From NCBI GenBank assembly GCA_031289755.1, contig JAITOU010000017.1, positions 1-56,318 of the forward strand: a stretch of 56,318 nucleotides of DNA, written 5' to 3'. This document shows, one piece after another, positions 16,329-24,151 of the stretch (positions within the stretch are counted from its first letter, which is position 1; each line of letters starts with the position of its first letter). Source of the DNA: Clostridiales bacterium. GTDB taxonomy: Bacteria; Bacillota; Clostridia; Christensenellales; JAISNN01. Position numbers and translations under genes: made by a program. A model generated the notes under the pieces. That model searched no databases. It was not told the origin of the DNA and saw only the letters and a program-made list of their open reading frames with translations.

Positions 16329-17027
16329 TCAAATAAATTTCTTTTCCTTGACTATCTGTTCCTTTAATTTTGCAAGGACCTTTTTTTCTATTCTGGAAAC
16401 ATACGAACGCGATATTTTGAGCTTCGCGGATATTTCCTTTTGGGTTTTTGAGCCGCTGCCGTCAAGTCCGTAGCGGTCTTTGATTATCTCGTATTCACGG
16501 GGCGACAATATTTCTTTGATAAATTCCATGAGATTTTCGCGCCTGAGCTTGTTGTCTACCTGCTCGAAGACGCTCATTTCAGGGTCTACTATCGTCTCCG
16601 CTATCGTTATCTCGTTGCCTTCCTTGTCGCGCCCTATCGGGTCGAAGAGCGATATATTTTTGTTTGTACGCTTAGACGAACGCAATACCATAAGTATCTC
16701 GTTGTCGATACAACGCGCCGCGTATGTGACAAGGGCTGTGCCGCGCTCGGGCGAATAGGTATTGATAGCCTTCATAAGCCCGATGTTGCCCACCGATATC
16801 AAATCCTCTTGGTCGTTGTAGTTGCTGTACTTCTTGGCGATATGCACGACCAACCGCATATTGTGGCTGACAAGCATATCGCGTGCTTCCTTGTCGCCGT
16901 TCTTGGCTTTTTTGATATATTCTTCTTCCTTATCCTTGGGCAAAGGCTTCGGAAAAGCATTCTTGTTCTCTATGTACGACGTAAAAAAAATGTTACGCAG
17001 CAACAAAAAAATCCCCTGCAAAAACAT
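16329..17027 (-). CDS. sigK: RNA polymerase sporulation sigma factor SigK (pro-SigK)
   Basis: Late mother-cell sigma factor. From the ATG at 17027 (AAGGAG 11 nt upstream; an in-frame ATG at 17036 is too close to it) the protein has 232 residues. A hydrophobic pro-sequence (MFLQGIFLLLRNIFFTS) leads to SYIENKNAFPKPL, matching the region where SpoIVFB cuts Bacillus pro-SigK. Region 2 follows: ARDMLVSHNMRLVVHIAKKY, DLISVGNIGLMKAI, TYAARCIDNEILMVLR. The SigK-type SLFDPIGRDKEGNEI and region 4 with a helix-turn-helix (TQKEISAKLKISRSYVSRIE) complete it. The gene is whole, with no skin-type element. Sporulation is inferred from it. Confidence 0.92.
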   Translation of the reverse strand: MFLQGIFLLLRNIFFTSYIENKNAFPKPLPKDKEEEYIKKAKNGDKEARDMLVSHNMRLVVHIAKKYSNYNDQEDLISVGNIGLMKAINTYSPERGTALVTYAARCIDNEILMVLRSSKRTNKNISLFDPIGRDKEGNEITIAETIVDPEMSVFEQVDNKLRRENLMEFIKEILSPREYEIIKDRYGLDGSGSKTQKEISAKLKISRSYVSRIEKKVLAKLKEQIVKEKKFI

Positions 17028-17109
17028 AAAACTCATCTCTCCTTATAGATTTTTTGCAAACTCCGCGCCTAAAAATTCCGACGACGGATTTTTTTAAACG
17101 GTTCTATAC

Positions 17110-17137
17110 ATTATATGAAGAAAAAAAGCGAATATTG
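17110..17137 (-). promoter_or_regulatory. sigK: sigma-E-like promoter of sigK
   Basis: On the minus strand CAATATT (17131-17137) is 13 bp from CATATAAT (17110-17117). This fits the sporulation sigma-E pattern KMATATT / CATACAHT with one mismatch in each box. sigK is a known sigma-E target in Bacillus; the use here is inferred. Confidence 0.45.
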
Positions 17138-17147
17138 TTGTTTTTTA

Positions 17148-17195
17148 TTTTTTACCGCTCCGCAAAGGGTAACTTTTTTTGTTTTAATTCTTTTT
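17148..17195. repeat. left 48-bp direct repeat of the ATPase island
   Basis: A 48-bp sequence containing TTTACCGCTCCGCAAAGGGT followed by AACTTTTTTTGTTTTAATTC. It is identical to 18828-18875 and brackets the DUF4143-type ATPase gene. The rest of the 17037-17454 gap holds the sigK promoter on its left and the 23-bp iterons on its right; 17196-17342 shows no gene. Confidence 0.9.
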
Positions 17196-17342
17196 GATTT
17201 TTTTATGCAAGAAGACGGAATTACCCATAATGCAGGAGAAACCGTACACGGAAGAGAGATTTGATAACAAATATTCCCATCGCTTCCTTCAAGCGGCAGA
17301 CACTTATGAAACATATCCATATAACAAAATCAGATTCTTGCC

Positions 17343-17434
17343 GCCAAAGTTGATAGCCAATATATGCCAAAACACATAGTCACAAACTGCCAAAGTTGAT
17401 AGCGAACACTTGACAAAGTTGATAGTTGGCGGTA
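17343..17434 (+). repeat. four 23-bp iterons over the ATPase promoter
   Basis: Head-to-tail units at 17343, 17366, 17389 and 17412. Three contain CAAAGTTGATAG exactly (17345-17356, 17391-17402, 17414-17425); the second is degenerate (CAAAACACATAG). The last unit covers the -35 box and spacer of the promoter at 17410-17438, the position of an operator. A repressor or self-regulating protein is implied but not shown. Confidence 0.75.
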
Positions 17435-17438
17435 TACT
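17410..17438 (+). promoter_or_regulatory. promoter of the ATPase gene
   Basis: TTGACA (17410-17415), 17 bp, TATACT (17433-17438). The +1 is expected near 17445, leaving a leader of only about 10 nt (GGGTGAAAAA) before the ATG at 17455. Confidence 0.7.
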
Positions 17439-17454
17439 AATGCAGGGTGAAAAA

Positions 17455-18723
17455 ATGAATCCAAATTATTTGAAGCGAATTTCAGACGAAAAACTGGCTC
17501 TTTTGCTCCGTGCAAAGGGTGCGGTTTTAATTGAAGGTCCAAAATGGTGCGGCAAAACAAGTTCCGGCGAGGAAATGGCGAAGAGCGTTTTGTATATGCA
17601 GGACCCGGACAATTCTAAAACAAACATCTTGACGGCGCAAACCAAACCGTCGCTGCTGTTGGATGGCGAAACGCCGCGTCTGTTGGACGAATGGCAGGTC
17701 GCGCCTGAGCTTTGGAATGCGGTACGCTTTGCTGTGGATAAGCGGCAGACACACGGGCAGTTTATTCTCACCGGTTCCGTGAGTCCCACACGCACGGATG
17801 ATATGCACACCGGCACGGGTCGCATTGCTCGGATGAAAATGCGCACCATGTCGTTGTATGAATCGCAGGAATCCAATGGCAAGATTTCGCTGGAAGATTT
17901 ATTTGACGGCAAAATAGGCATGGACGGAAAATCAGACATGACGATTGAGCGACTGGCTTTCGCAATCAATCGAGGCGGTTGGCCGGAAGCGGCTCTGGAA
18001 CATAGTGAAAAAATCGCCCTGACCATTGCCGCCGATTATCTTGAAGCTGTGGCAAATGAGGACATTTCCAAGCCTGACGGCATTGAAAAGAACCCGGATA
18101 GGGTCAAGGCACTCATGCGTTCCCTTTCCCGGAACATCTCTAACGAAGCGCGTGCAACAACCGTTTTGAACGACTTGCTTGCCAATGACGAGGCACTGTC
18201 GCAAGCCACAATCAATCTATATATAACGGCACTCAAAAAAATATATGTTATTGAGGATTTGCCCGCATGGAGTGCCAAGCTTCGCTCAAAAATCGCCATC
18301 AGAACAACAGCCAAGCGGCATTTTGTGGACCCGTCTATTGCTGCGGCGTCCCTGCGCGCAACACCAAAACGACTACTCGCTGATTTCAATACATTCGGCT
18401 TTCTGTTTGAGTCGCTGTGTATTCGAGATTTGCGCATCTACGCCGATAGCATTGATGGCAATGTATATCATTATCGCGATAAGAGCGGTTTTGAGATTGA
18501 TGCCATTATTCAGCTCGCCGACGGACGTTGGGGGGCTGCAGAAGTAAAAATGGGTTCCGCCGAAATCGAATCAGCCGCCGATAATCTGCTTAAACTGAAA
18601 AAGATTGTGGATGCCGAAAAAATGAATGAACCGTCCTTCCTTATGGTACTGACCGGCACGAAGTATGCCTTTCAACTCAAAAACGGCGTCTGGGTTGTAC
18701 CGCTGGGTTGCTTGAAAAATTAG
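17455..18723 (+). CDS. AAA ATPase with C-terminal DUF4143-type domain
   Basis: 422 residues from the ATG at 17455, placed by the promoter and by AGGGTG; an earlier in-frame TTG overlaps the promoter and is rejected. N-terminal AAA_14-type ATPase: P-loop GPKWCGKTSS (28-37), Walker B LLLDGETPRLLDEWQ (about 79-93), sensor ILTGSVSP. The C-terminal half has a winged-helix linker and a DUF4143 domain ending in a PD-(D/E)xK-like pattern (FEIDAII ... WGAAEVKM). Family members are widespread and mobile; their role is not established, and toxin-like or defence roles are only suggestions. The gene stands alone on a segment bounded by 48-bp repeats, and its codon use reads unlike its neighbours. Confidence 0.85.
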   Translation: MNPNYLKRISDEKLALLLRAKGAVLIEGPKWCGKTSSGEEMAKSVLYMQDPDNSKTNILTAQTKPSLLLDGETPRLLDEWQVAPELWNAVRFAVDKRQTHGQFILTGSVSPTRTDDMHTGTGRIARMKMRTMSLYESQESNGKISLEDLFDGKIGMDGKSDMTIERLAFAINRGGWPEAALEHSEKIALTIAADYLEAVANEDISKPDGIEKNPDRVKALMRSLSRNISNEARATTVLNDLLANDEALSQATINLYITALKKIYVIEDLPAWSAKLRSKIAIRTTAKRHFVDPSIAAASLRATPKRLLADFNTFGFLFESLCIRDLRIYADSIDGNVYHYRDKSGFEIDAIIQLADGRWGAAEVKMGSAEIESAADNLLKLKKIVDAEKMNEPSFLMVLTGTKYAFQLKNGVWVVPLGCLKN

Positions 18724-18787
18724 CGGCAGACAGAACCGGTATCAGAGAGCTTCTCCCAAAAACGAAAAAACCAAGCTAACACGCAAC

Positions 18788-18823
18788 AAAAATCCGTCGG
18801 CAGTAAAGTTAACGGATTTTTTT
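18788..18823 (+). terminator. terminator of the ATPase gene
   Basis: AAAAATCCGT (18788-18797) pairs with ACGGATTTTT (18812-18821), with T-runs on the downstream side. It lies 65 bp after the stop codon. Confidence 0.7.
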
Positions 18824-18827
18824 AAAT

Positions 18828-18875
18828 TTTTTTACCGCTCCGCAAAGGGTAACTTTTTTTGTTTTAATTCTTTTT
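18828..18875. repeat. right 48-bp direct repeat of the ATPase island
   Basis: Identical over 48 bp to 17148-17195, offset 1680 bp. Beyond it the gap to 19020 is AT-rich and contains only the bidirectional terminator. Confidence 0.9.
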
Positions 18876-18914
18876 TTAATATTCTTTTTTTAAATATCAT
18901 TTTATCAAGAATAA

Positions 18915-18958
18915 AAAACAACCGTTCTCAAAACCTTGATTTTAAGAACGGTTGATTT
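18915..18958 (-). terminator. terminator downstream of the pseudouridine synthase gene
   Basis: CAACCGTTCT (18919-18928) pairs perfectly with AGAACGGTTG (18945-18954). On the minus strand a T-rich run follows. It could also stop plus-strand transcription from the island. Confidence 0.7.
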
Positions 18959-19019
18959 GTTTTTCCTTACTTTTTTTGCCCGTGCAACAAAATAAGTTTC
19001 TTTAAAATACTTCATTTTT

Positions 19020-19895
19020 TCAAAAATTCATTCGCAAATCCGCAGGTATTCTTATAAACGAACGCGGATTTTTTAGCTCTATGCTTTTGTCGTTGAGATA
19101 TTCCAACAGACTTGTTTCGCCGAAGTGAAAGCTTATTTTATATGCCGTCAGCTGTTGTTTGGCTATTCTTAGACGGCGGTTGATTCTTTCGTCGCCGTAC
19201 TTGCCGTCGCCGGCTATAAAGTAGCCTAAGTATTTGAGATGAGCGCGTATCTGATGCGTCTTGCCCGTTATCGGCGTGATGTCGAGCAAGGATAGCCCTT
19301 CGCCCTTAAAGCTCTCTACAAGCTCGAAGCGCGTCTCTATGCTCTCGCTTCCCTTAAAATATTCGCCCGTGACAAACGCCGTTCCTTCTTCGGCGTTCTT
19401 TGAGAGATAGGCTTTCTGTATTCCCGAATGCGCAAAAACGCCGTTGACGAGCGCGATATATTTCTTTTCGACCTTATGAGCTTTAAAGGCGGCGACGATT
19501 TCTTTCTCGGCGTCGGCGTCCTTTGCAAAAAGCACTATACCGTCGGTATTCGTATCCAAACGGTGGCAAAGAATGACGTTCGCGTATTCTTCGATACCGC
19601 GAATTTCACTCTCGAAGCCGTCGCCGCCGTCGGTCTTGATACCCTTTCGCTTATATACCGCAAGGATATTCATGTCTTCGTATATGACAATAGGTTTTGT
19701 TTGCATAATTCCGTATACCTCTAATTTGTCGCCGTCGTTTACGGCGACGTTTTCATACACTTTTTTGCCGTTGACTCTTATATCGCCTTTTCGCAAAAGA
19801 ACCGATGCGGCGTTATACGAAAAGCTCCCGAAACCTTCCAAAAGTTTCAGGAGTTTTGTCCGATTTCCGCTGTGAGAATATTTGAATATCTCCAT
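19020..19895 (-). CDS. RluA/RluD-family 23S rRNA pseudouridine synthase
   Basis: 291 residues. An N-terminal S4 RNA-binding domain (ASVLLRKGDIRVNGKKV, about 30-46) precedes the synthase domain with the catalytic aspartate in HRLDTNTDG (about 111-119). LDITPITGKTHQIRAHL and GYFIAGDGKYG are the standard later motifs. The target uridine cannot be told from sequence (RluC, RluD and YlyB groups look alike). Start ATG, weak ribosome site GGTG. It lies between the repeat array and the island. Confidence 0.9.
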   Translation of the reverse strand: MEIFKYSHSGNRTKLLKLLEGFGSFSYNAASVLLRKGDIRVNGKKVYENVAVNDGDKLEVYGIMQTKPIVIYEDMNILAVYKRKGIKTDGGDGFESEIRGIEEYANVILCHRLDTNTDGIVLFAKDADAEKEIVAAFKAHKVEKKYIALVNGVFAHSGIQKAYLSKNAEEGTAFVTGEYFKGSESIETRFELVESFKGEGLSLLDITPITGKTHQIRAHLKYLGYFIAGDGKYGDERINRRLRIAKQQLTAYKISFHFGETSLLEYLNDKSIELKNPRSFIRIPADLRMNF

Positions 19896-19925
19896 CTTTT
19901 ACACCGTAATTGCTAAACTTCTTAC

Positions 19926-20398
19926 AAATTCCGAATTATTTTTGTGCATTTTTAAAGGACGCATAGCTTAGCTATATAAGAAATAACTCGGTCATGAACA
20001 CAAAGAAACACGGTATATTCTTTTGCGTGCCAACGCCGTCAACAAACAAATTCCTCAAAAAATCGGCACATTCTTTTGCGTGCGAACGCTACCGATTGGC
20101 AAATTCCGAATTATTTTTGTGCATTTTTAAATGATGCATAGCTTAGCTATGTAAGAAACAAGGCACATTCTTTTGCGTACGAACGCCGTCAACAAGCAAA
20201 TTCCGAATTATTTTTTGTGCATTTTTAAAGGACGCATAGCTTAGCTATATAAGAAACAAGGCACATTCTTTTGCGTGCGAACGCTACCGATTGGCAAATT
20301 CCGAATTATTTTTGTGTCTGTCAAGGCATTTTGACCGCCGCATAGCCTTGTGCTATGTCAGGGAAAAATAACGCGGACAGGCGCAAAAAGAAACGGAA
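19926..20398. repeat. tandem array of 97-98 bp repeat units
   Basis: Fills the 504-bp gap between nrdR and the pseudouridine synthase gene. Unit starts (AAATTCCGAATTA) are at 19926, 20101, 20198 and 20296, with a partial unit at 20048. Each full unit holds GCATAGCTTAGCTAT, a small hairpin, and CATTCTTTTGCGTGCGAACG. The last unit changes after 20310 into a family B palindromic element (20309-20395) like that at 14206-14288. No ORF or RNA gene is seen in it. Confidence 0.85.
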
Positions 20399-20399
20399 T

Positions 20400-20870
20400 T
20401 TAACGCGGCGGTATTTCTTTGTTGCTCAATATATCCTTAATCTCGCTCAAAAGGGTATTGATATCCTTAAACTGTCTGTAAACGGACGCAAAGCGGACAT
20501 ATGCCACGTCGTCTATTTCTTTAAGACCTTTCATTACCATATCGCCGATTTTGCTGCTTTGGATTTCGTTTTCGGACATATTATAAGCGCTTTTTTCGAT
20601 TTCGGCGACGAGAGCTTCTATCTTGCTTATAGGGACGGGGCGTTTTTCGCAGGCTTTAACAATGCCGCTTCTGATTTTTTCGATATCGAAGGGTTGCCTG
20701 TTGCCGCTCTTTTTGATGACATAGACAGGTACGGGTTCGATTTTTTCGTATGTCGTAAATCTTTTGGCGCAACCGACACATTCTCTTCTGCGTCTGATAA
20801 TCGTTCCGTCCTCGCTTACTCTGGAATCGATGACCTTACTGTCCATCTCTCCGCAATACATACACTTCAT
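20400..20870 (-). CDS. nrdR: transcriptional repressor NrdR
   Basis: Zinc-ribbon, ATP-cone repressor of ribonucleotide reductase genes. 156 residues. Zinc ribbon: CMYCGEMDSKVIDSR and RRRECVGCAKRFTTYEKIE (four cysteines). The ATP cone covers about residues 49-139 (VIKKSGNRQPFDIEKIRSGI ... YVRFASVYRQFKDI). Start ATG with AAGGAGAA. It has its own promoter inside the 3' end of engB. No nrd genes are nearby. Confidence 0.97.
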   Translation of the reverse strand: MKCMYCGEMDSKVIDSRVSEDGTIIRRRRECVGCAKRFTTYEKIEPVPVYVIKKSGNRQPFDIEKIRSGIVKACEKRPVPISKIEALVAEIEKSAYNMSENEIQSSKIGDMVMKGLKEIDDVAYVRFASVYRQFKDINTLLSEIKDILSNKEIPPR

Positions 20871-20963
20871 GCTTTTCTCCTTTTGATTAAGGTAAAAACC
20901 CGATTGCCGCTACTCTGCAACGCCAAAACTGCCAATATTTAGGCTTTACAGATTACTGCATAT

Positions 20964-20993
20964 ATTGTATCATATTTGTTCCGTTTGTGTCAA
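20964..20993 (-). promoter_or_regulatory. nrdR: promoter of nrdR
   Basis: TTGACA (20988-20993) and TACAAT (20964-20969), 18 bp apart, on the minus strand, overlapping the end of engB. The -10 region ATACAATATATGCAG resembles part of an NrdR box, so self-regulation is possible but not shown. Confidence 0.6.
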
Positions 20994-21575
20994 TATATCT
21001 TCTATCTTTAAAAGAACATCGTCGCGTCCCGTTTTTTTGAGACTCGATACGCATATGATGTTTTGCTCGCCCATTTTGAGAGCCGACGCTATGTCCTTGA
21101 CGGACTTAAAATTTTGGGTGCGGCTTTGCTTGTCGGACTTGTTGGCGATGATATAAAAAGGCACGGCTTTGACGTGAAGATATTGAATGAGTTTTTTGTC
21201 GTCGTCGGTCGGGAGATGTCTTATATCGGTCAACAAAAAGACGTATATGCCGGGCGTACTGCACAGATACGTTTCTATCAGCCTGCCCCAGCCGGATTTT
21301 TCTTCCTTGCTCACCCTTGCGTAGCCGTAGCCCGGAAGGTCCGCCAATATAAAGCCGCCGCCGTTGACCGTCACGTCAAAATAATTTATAAGACGGGTTC
21401 TGCCCGGCGTTCCCGAAACACGCGCCGCGCCGTTGCGGTTTAAGAGCATATTTATAAAGGACGACTTGCCGACGTTCGACTTACCGGCGACGGCTATATG
21501 TATGCGTCCGTCCAAAATCAGTCCGTCCGTGTCGGCTGCGGATTTTATAAAATTTACGTCTTTTATATTCAACAT
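20970..21575 (-). CDS. engB: ribosome biogenesis GTPase EngB/YsxC
   Basis: Small GTPase for assembly of the 50S subunit. 201 residues. G1 AGKSNVGKSSFINMLL (about 31-46), G2 region SGTPGRTRLINYF, G3 DLPGYGYA (about 78-85), G4 NKSD (about 145). Start ATG with GAGTG, 36 bp after recA. It is usually next to lon or clpX; here it ends the recA cluster. Confidence 0.96.
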   Translation of the reverse strand: MLNIKDVNFIKSAADTDGLILDGRIHIAVAGKSNVGKSSFINMLLNRNGAARVSGTPGRTRLINYFDVTVNGGGFILADLPGYGYARVSKEEKSGWGRLIETYLCSTPGIYVFLLTDIRHLPTDDDKKLIQYLHVKAVPFYIIANKSDKQSRTQNFKSVKDIASALKMGEQNIICVSSLKKTGRDDVLLKIEDILTQTEQI

Positions 21576-21611
21576 TTTTTCACACTCTTATTGTCCCGAT
21601 TGAGCCGCCTT

Positions 21612-22697
21612 TTAGGCGTCTTTTTCCTCTCCGTCCGCCGTTTCGGCTTCGGTATCGACTTCCTTGACCTTGTAGCTTTCTCTCAAAGACCTTTCGATTT
21701 CGTCCAATATGGCGGGATTTGCTTTGAGAAAGACTAAGGCTTTTTCTCTGCCTTGTCCTATCTTTTCGTCCTTATAGCTGAGCCACGAACCGCTCTTGAC
21801 TATCAGACCCGTTTCGATAGCCGTATCGACGATACAGGCAAACTTGGATATTCCCTGTCCGAAGATTATATCAAATTCGGCAATCTTGAACGGCGGAGCT
21901 AATTTATTCTTTACGACCTTTATCTTTGTCCTGTTGCCTATCGCGTTTGTGCCGTCTTTGAGCGAATCGGTGCGGCGCACGTCAAGGCGCATACTTGCAT
22001 AAAACTTCAAAGCCTTACCGCCCGGAGTAGTTTCTGGATTGCCGTACATGACGCCTATCTTTTCTCTGAGCTGATTGATAAATATCACGCAGGTCTTGGT
22101 CTTGTTGGCGGCCCCCGCAAGCTTTCGGAGAGCCTGGCTCATAAGGCGCGCTTGAAGTCCCATATGCGAATCGCCCATGTCGCCTTCTATCTCGGCTCGC
22201 GGCGTGAGCGCGGCGACCGAATCGATGACCACGACGTCTAATGCGCCGCTTCGGACTAAGGCTTCGGCTATGTCGAGTCCTTGCTCGCCGTTATCGGGCT
22301 GTGAAACATACAATGTTTCGAGATTGACGCCTAATTTTTCGGCATATATCGGGTCGAGCGCGTGTTCCGCGTCGATAAAGGCGGCTGTGCCGCCGTTCTT
22401 TTGGGCTTCGGCGATGATGTGCAGCGAAACGGTCGTTTTGCCCGACGATTCGGGCCCGAAGATTTCCACTATTCTGCCGCGCGGAACGCCGCCTACTCCG
22501 AGAGCCATGTCGAGCGTCATACAGCCCGTCGGTATCACATCTATCGCGACTGCGCTTTTGCTGCCCATTCTGATGATAGAGCCTTTACCGAATTGCTTTT
22601 CTATCGTCTGTATCGCCTGCTCCAAAGCCTTAGCTTTATCTTCCTGCGCTACCGGCCCGAGCGGTTTCACTTCGGTTTTTTTATTTTTTTCTTCCAT
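21612..22697 (-). CDS. recA: recombinase RecA
   Basis: Strand-exchange ATPase and SOS co-protease. 361 residues, normal length. P-loop GPESSGKT (about 80), the L1/L2 loops and signatures [14 protein letters not shown] and [24 protein letters not shown], and an acidic C-terminal tail ([16 protein letters not shown]). Start ATG with GAGGTTG. No clear LexA box was recognised in the 64-bp gap after the CinA-type gene, so it may depend on upstream promoters. Confidence 0.98.
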   Translation of the reverse strand: MEEKNKKTEVKPLGPVAQEDKAKALEQAIQTIEKQFGKGSIIRMGSKSAVAIDVIPTGCMTLDMALGVGGVPRGRIVEIFGPESSGKTTVSLHIIAEAQKNGGTAAFIDAEHALDPIYAEKLGVNLETLYVSQPDNGEQGLDIAEALVRSGALDVVVIDSVAALTPRAEIEGDMGDSHMGLQARLMSQALRKLAGAANKTKTCVIFINQLREKIGVMYGNPETTPGGKALKFYASMRLDVRRTDSLKDGTNAIGNRTKIKVVKNKLAPPFKIAEFDIIFGQGISKFACIVDTAIETGLIVKSGSWLSYKDEKIGQGREKALVFLKANPAILDEIERSLRESYKVKEVDTEAETADGEEKDA

Positions 22698-22761
22698 TTT
22701 GACAACCTCGTTTTTTAAATTATTTTGTTAATTTCTTCCTGAATTATTTTCTTATTTCTAC

Positions 22762-23265
22762 TTAAATTATTGCGCTAAGTCCTTCTTTCAATCTTTTAAG
22801 GGTTTCTAAGGCGGCTTGATTCCTGATATCGTTTCTGCCGCCGTCAAAGACATAGCGGTAGGCGTGAGCTTGAAGTCCGTCGCATACGCCGATATAGGTC
22901 AAGCCGACGGGTTTGTCCGCGCTTCCGCCGTCCGGTCCGGCTATGCCCGTCGTCGAAACGGTCAAACCGACCGCGCCGCTCTTGAATAAGCCCCGCGCCA
23001 TTTCGATAGCCGTCTCCGCGCTGACCGCGCCGAAGCTTTCGAGCGTTTCTTCTTTTACAAAAAGCCGGCGGTTTTTGGCTTGATTTGAATAAGCCGTCAC
23101 GCCTTCGTAGACATAAGCCGACGCACCCGCCCTGCTTATCAGGGTGTCGCATACAAGTCCGCCCGTCAAGCTCTCGCATACGGCTATCATGACGCCCTTT
23201 GTCTTGCAGAGAGAAAATATCCCGTCAAGCAAATTTTCGGTTTCAGTTATTTTTTCCGATTTCAA
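22762..23265 (-). CDS. pncC: nicotinamide-nucleotide amidohydrolase (CinA C-terminal domain)
   Basis: Deamidates NMN to NaMN in NAD salvage. Only the CinA C-terminal domain is present (167 residues); the N-terminal MoCF-like domain of full CinA is missing. Motifs: AVCESLTGGLVCDTLISRAG, YEGVTAYSNQAK, FGAVSAETAIEMARG and STTGIAGPDGG. Start is TTG at 23265. Position before recA matches the common cinA-recA pair. Confidence 0.9.
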   Translation of the reverse strand: MKSEKITETENLLDGIFSLCKTKGVMIAVCESLTGGLVCDTLISRAGASAYVYEGVTAYSNQAKNRRLFVKEETLESFGAVSAETAIEMARGLFKSGAVGLTVSTTGIAGPDGGSADKPVGLTYIGVCDGLQAHAYRYVFDGGRNDIRNQAALETLKRLKEGLSAII

Positions 23266-23415
23266 AATTTTTCTTACCGTCCGAAGAATGATTATTTATC
23301 AATAAGTAAAGGCAAGCAACAATGCTTGCGTTTGCACTCGCGATACCGATACAATGATATTTATTTATACAAGGAAAGACAAGCCGATAAAACGGCAAGC
23401 CTTTCGGGTATACTA

Positions 23416-24015
23416 TCATTCAAATTTTAAGTTGGCTTTGTTTTTGAGATAATAGTTTACGCCCGACAGCACCGAAAACACGGTCGCCGCATAAAAGACC
23501 GCCAGACCGAAATAGTATATGACGTTGGCGATTGTCTTGATAGTTTCGTTGCCGTTATCGAAGAGAGAGAGAATAAACGCGCCGAACGAAATAAAGGTCA
23601 AGACCGTCTTTGTCTTGCCGTAGCTGTCCGCGCCTATGACGATACTGCGTTCCGCCGCCATTTGCCTGATAACGGCGATGGCAAATTCTCTCGTCAGCAT
23701 GATGATGATACAGGCGGCGTTGACATAGGTGACGGCTTGGTTGATTCTTGAAAAAATTCCGATAAAAATCAACGCTATCATGACGCCGTGTACAAAAATC
23801 TTATCCGATATAGGGTCTAAAAACTTGCCGGCGTTAGAAACGGTCTTGGTCTTTCTGGCATAGTTGCCGTCTAAGGCATCGGTGACCGCCGCAAAGAGAT
23901 ATATGGCAAAGGCTATGAACGGCGAATAAACGAAGCTGCTCCAAAACATAAAAAACAATATGAAAGGCACTAAAACTATCCGCAACAAGGTTATTTGATT
24001 GGCTGTAATTCGCAT
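23416..24015 (-). CDS. pgsA: CDP-diacylglycerol-glycerol-3-phosphate 3-phosphatidyltransferase
   Basis: Membrane enzyme that makes phosphatidylglycerol phosphate from CDP-DAG, the product of cdsA in this window. 199 residues, about five membrane segments, and the CDP-alcohol phosphotransferase motif DALDGNYARKTKTVSNAG followed by KFLDPISDK, with all aspartates kept. Start ATG with AAGGAG. Confidence 0.95.
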   Translation of the reverse strand: MRITANQITLLRIVLVPFILFFMFWSSFVYSPFIAFAIYLFAAVTDALDGNYARKTKTVSNAGKFLDPISDKIFVHGVMIALIFIGIFSRINQAVTYVNAACIIIMLTREFAIAVIRQMAAERSIVIGADSYGKTKTVLTFISFGAFILSLFDNGNETIKTIANVIYYFGLAVFYAATVFSVLSGVNYYLKNKANLKFE

Positions 24016-24151
24016 AGAAAACTCCTTAGGAAGCGATATGCTCCGTTATTATTTAACGGATATCTATCAAGGGTACTTTAAACATATAATGGATATCCGG
24101 CTTATAGATTATATACGCCGATTATGAATTATTAATGATAAAAAACGCCGG

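Noticed and set aside
17196..17342. Short plus-strand open frame between the left repeat and the iterons
   Set aside because: It is about 60 codons, with no ribosome site or recognisable motif, and runs into the iterons.
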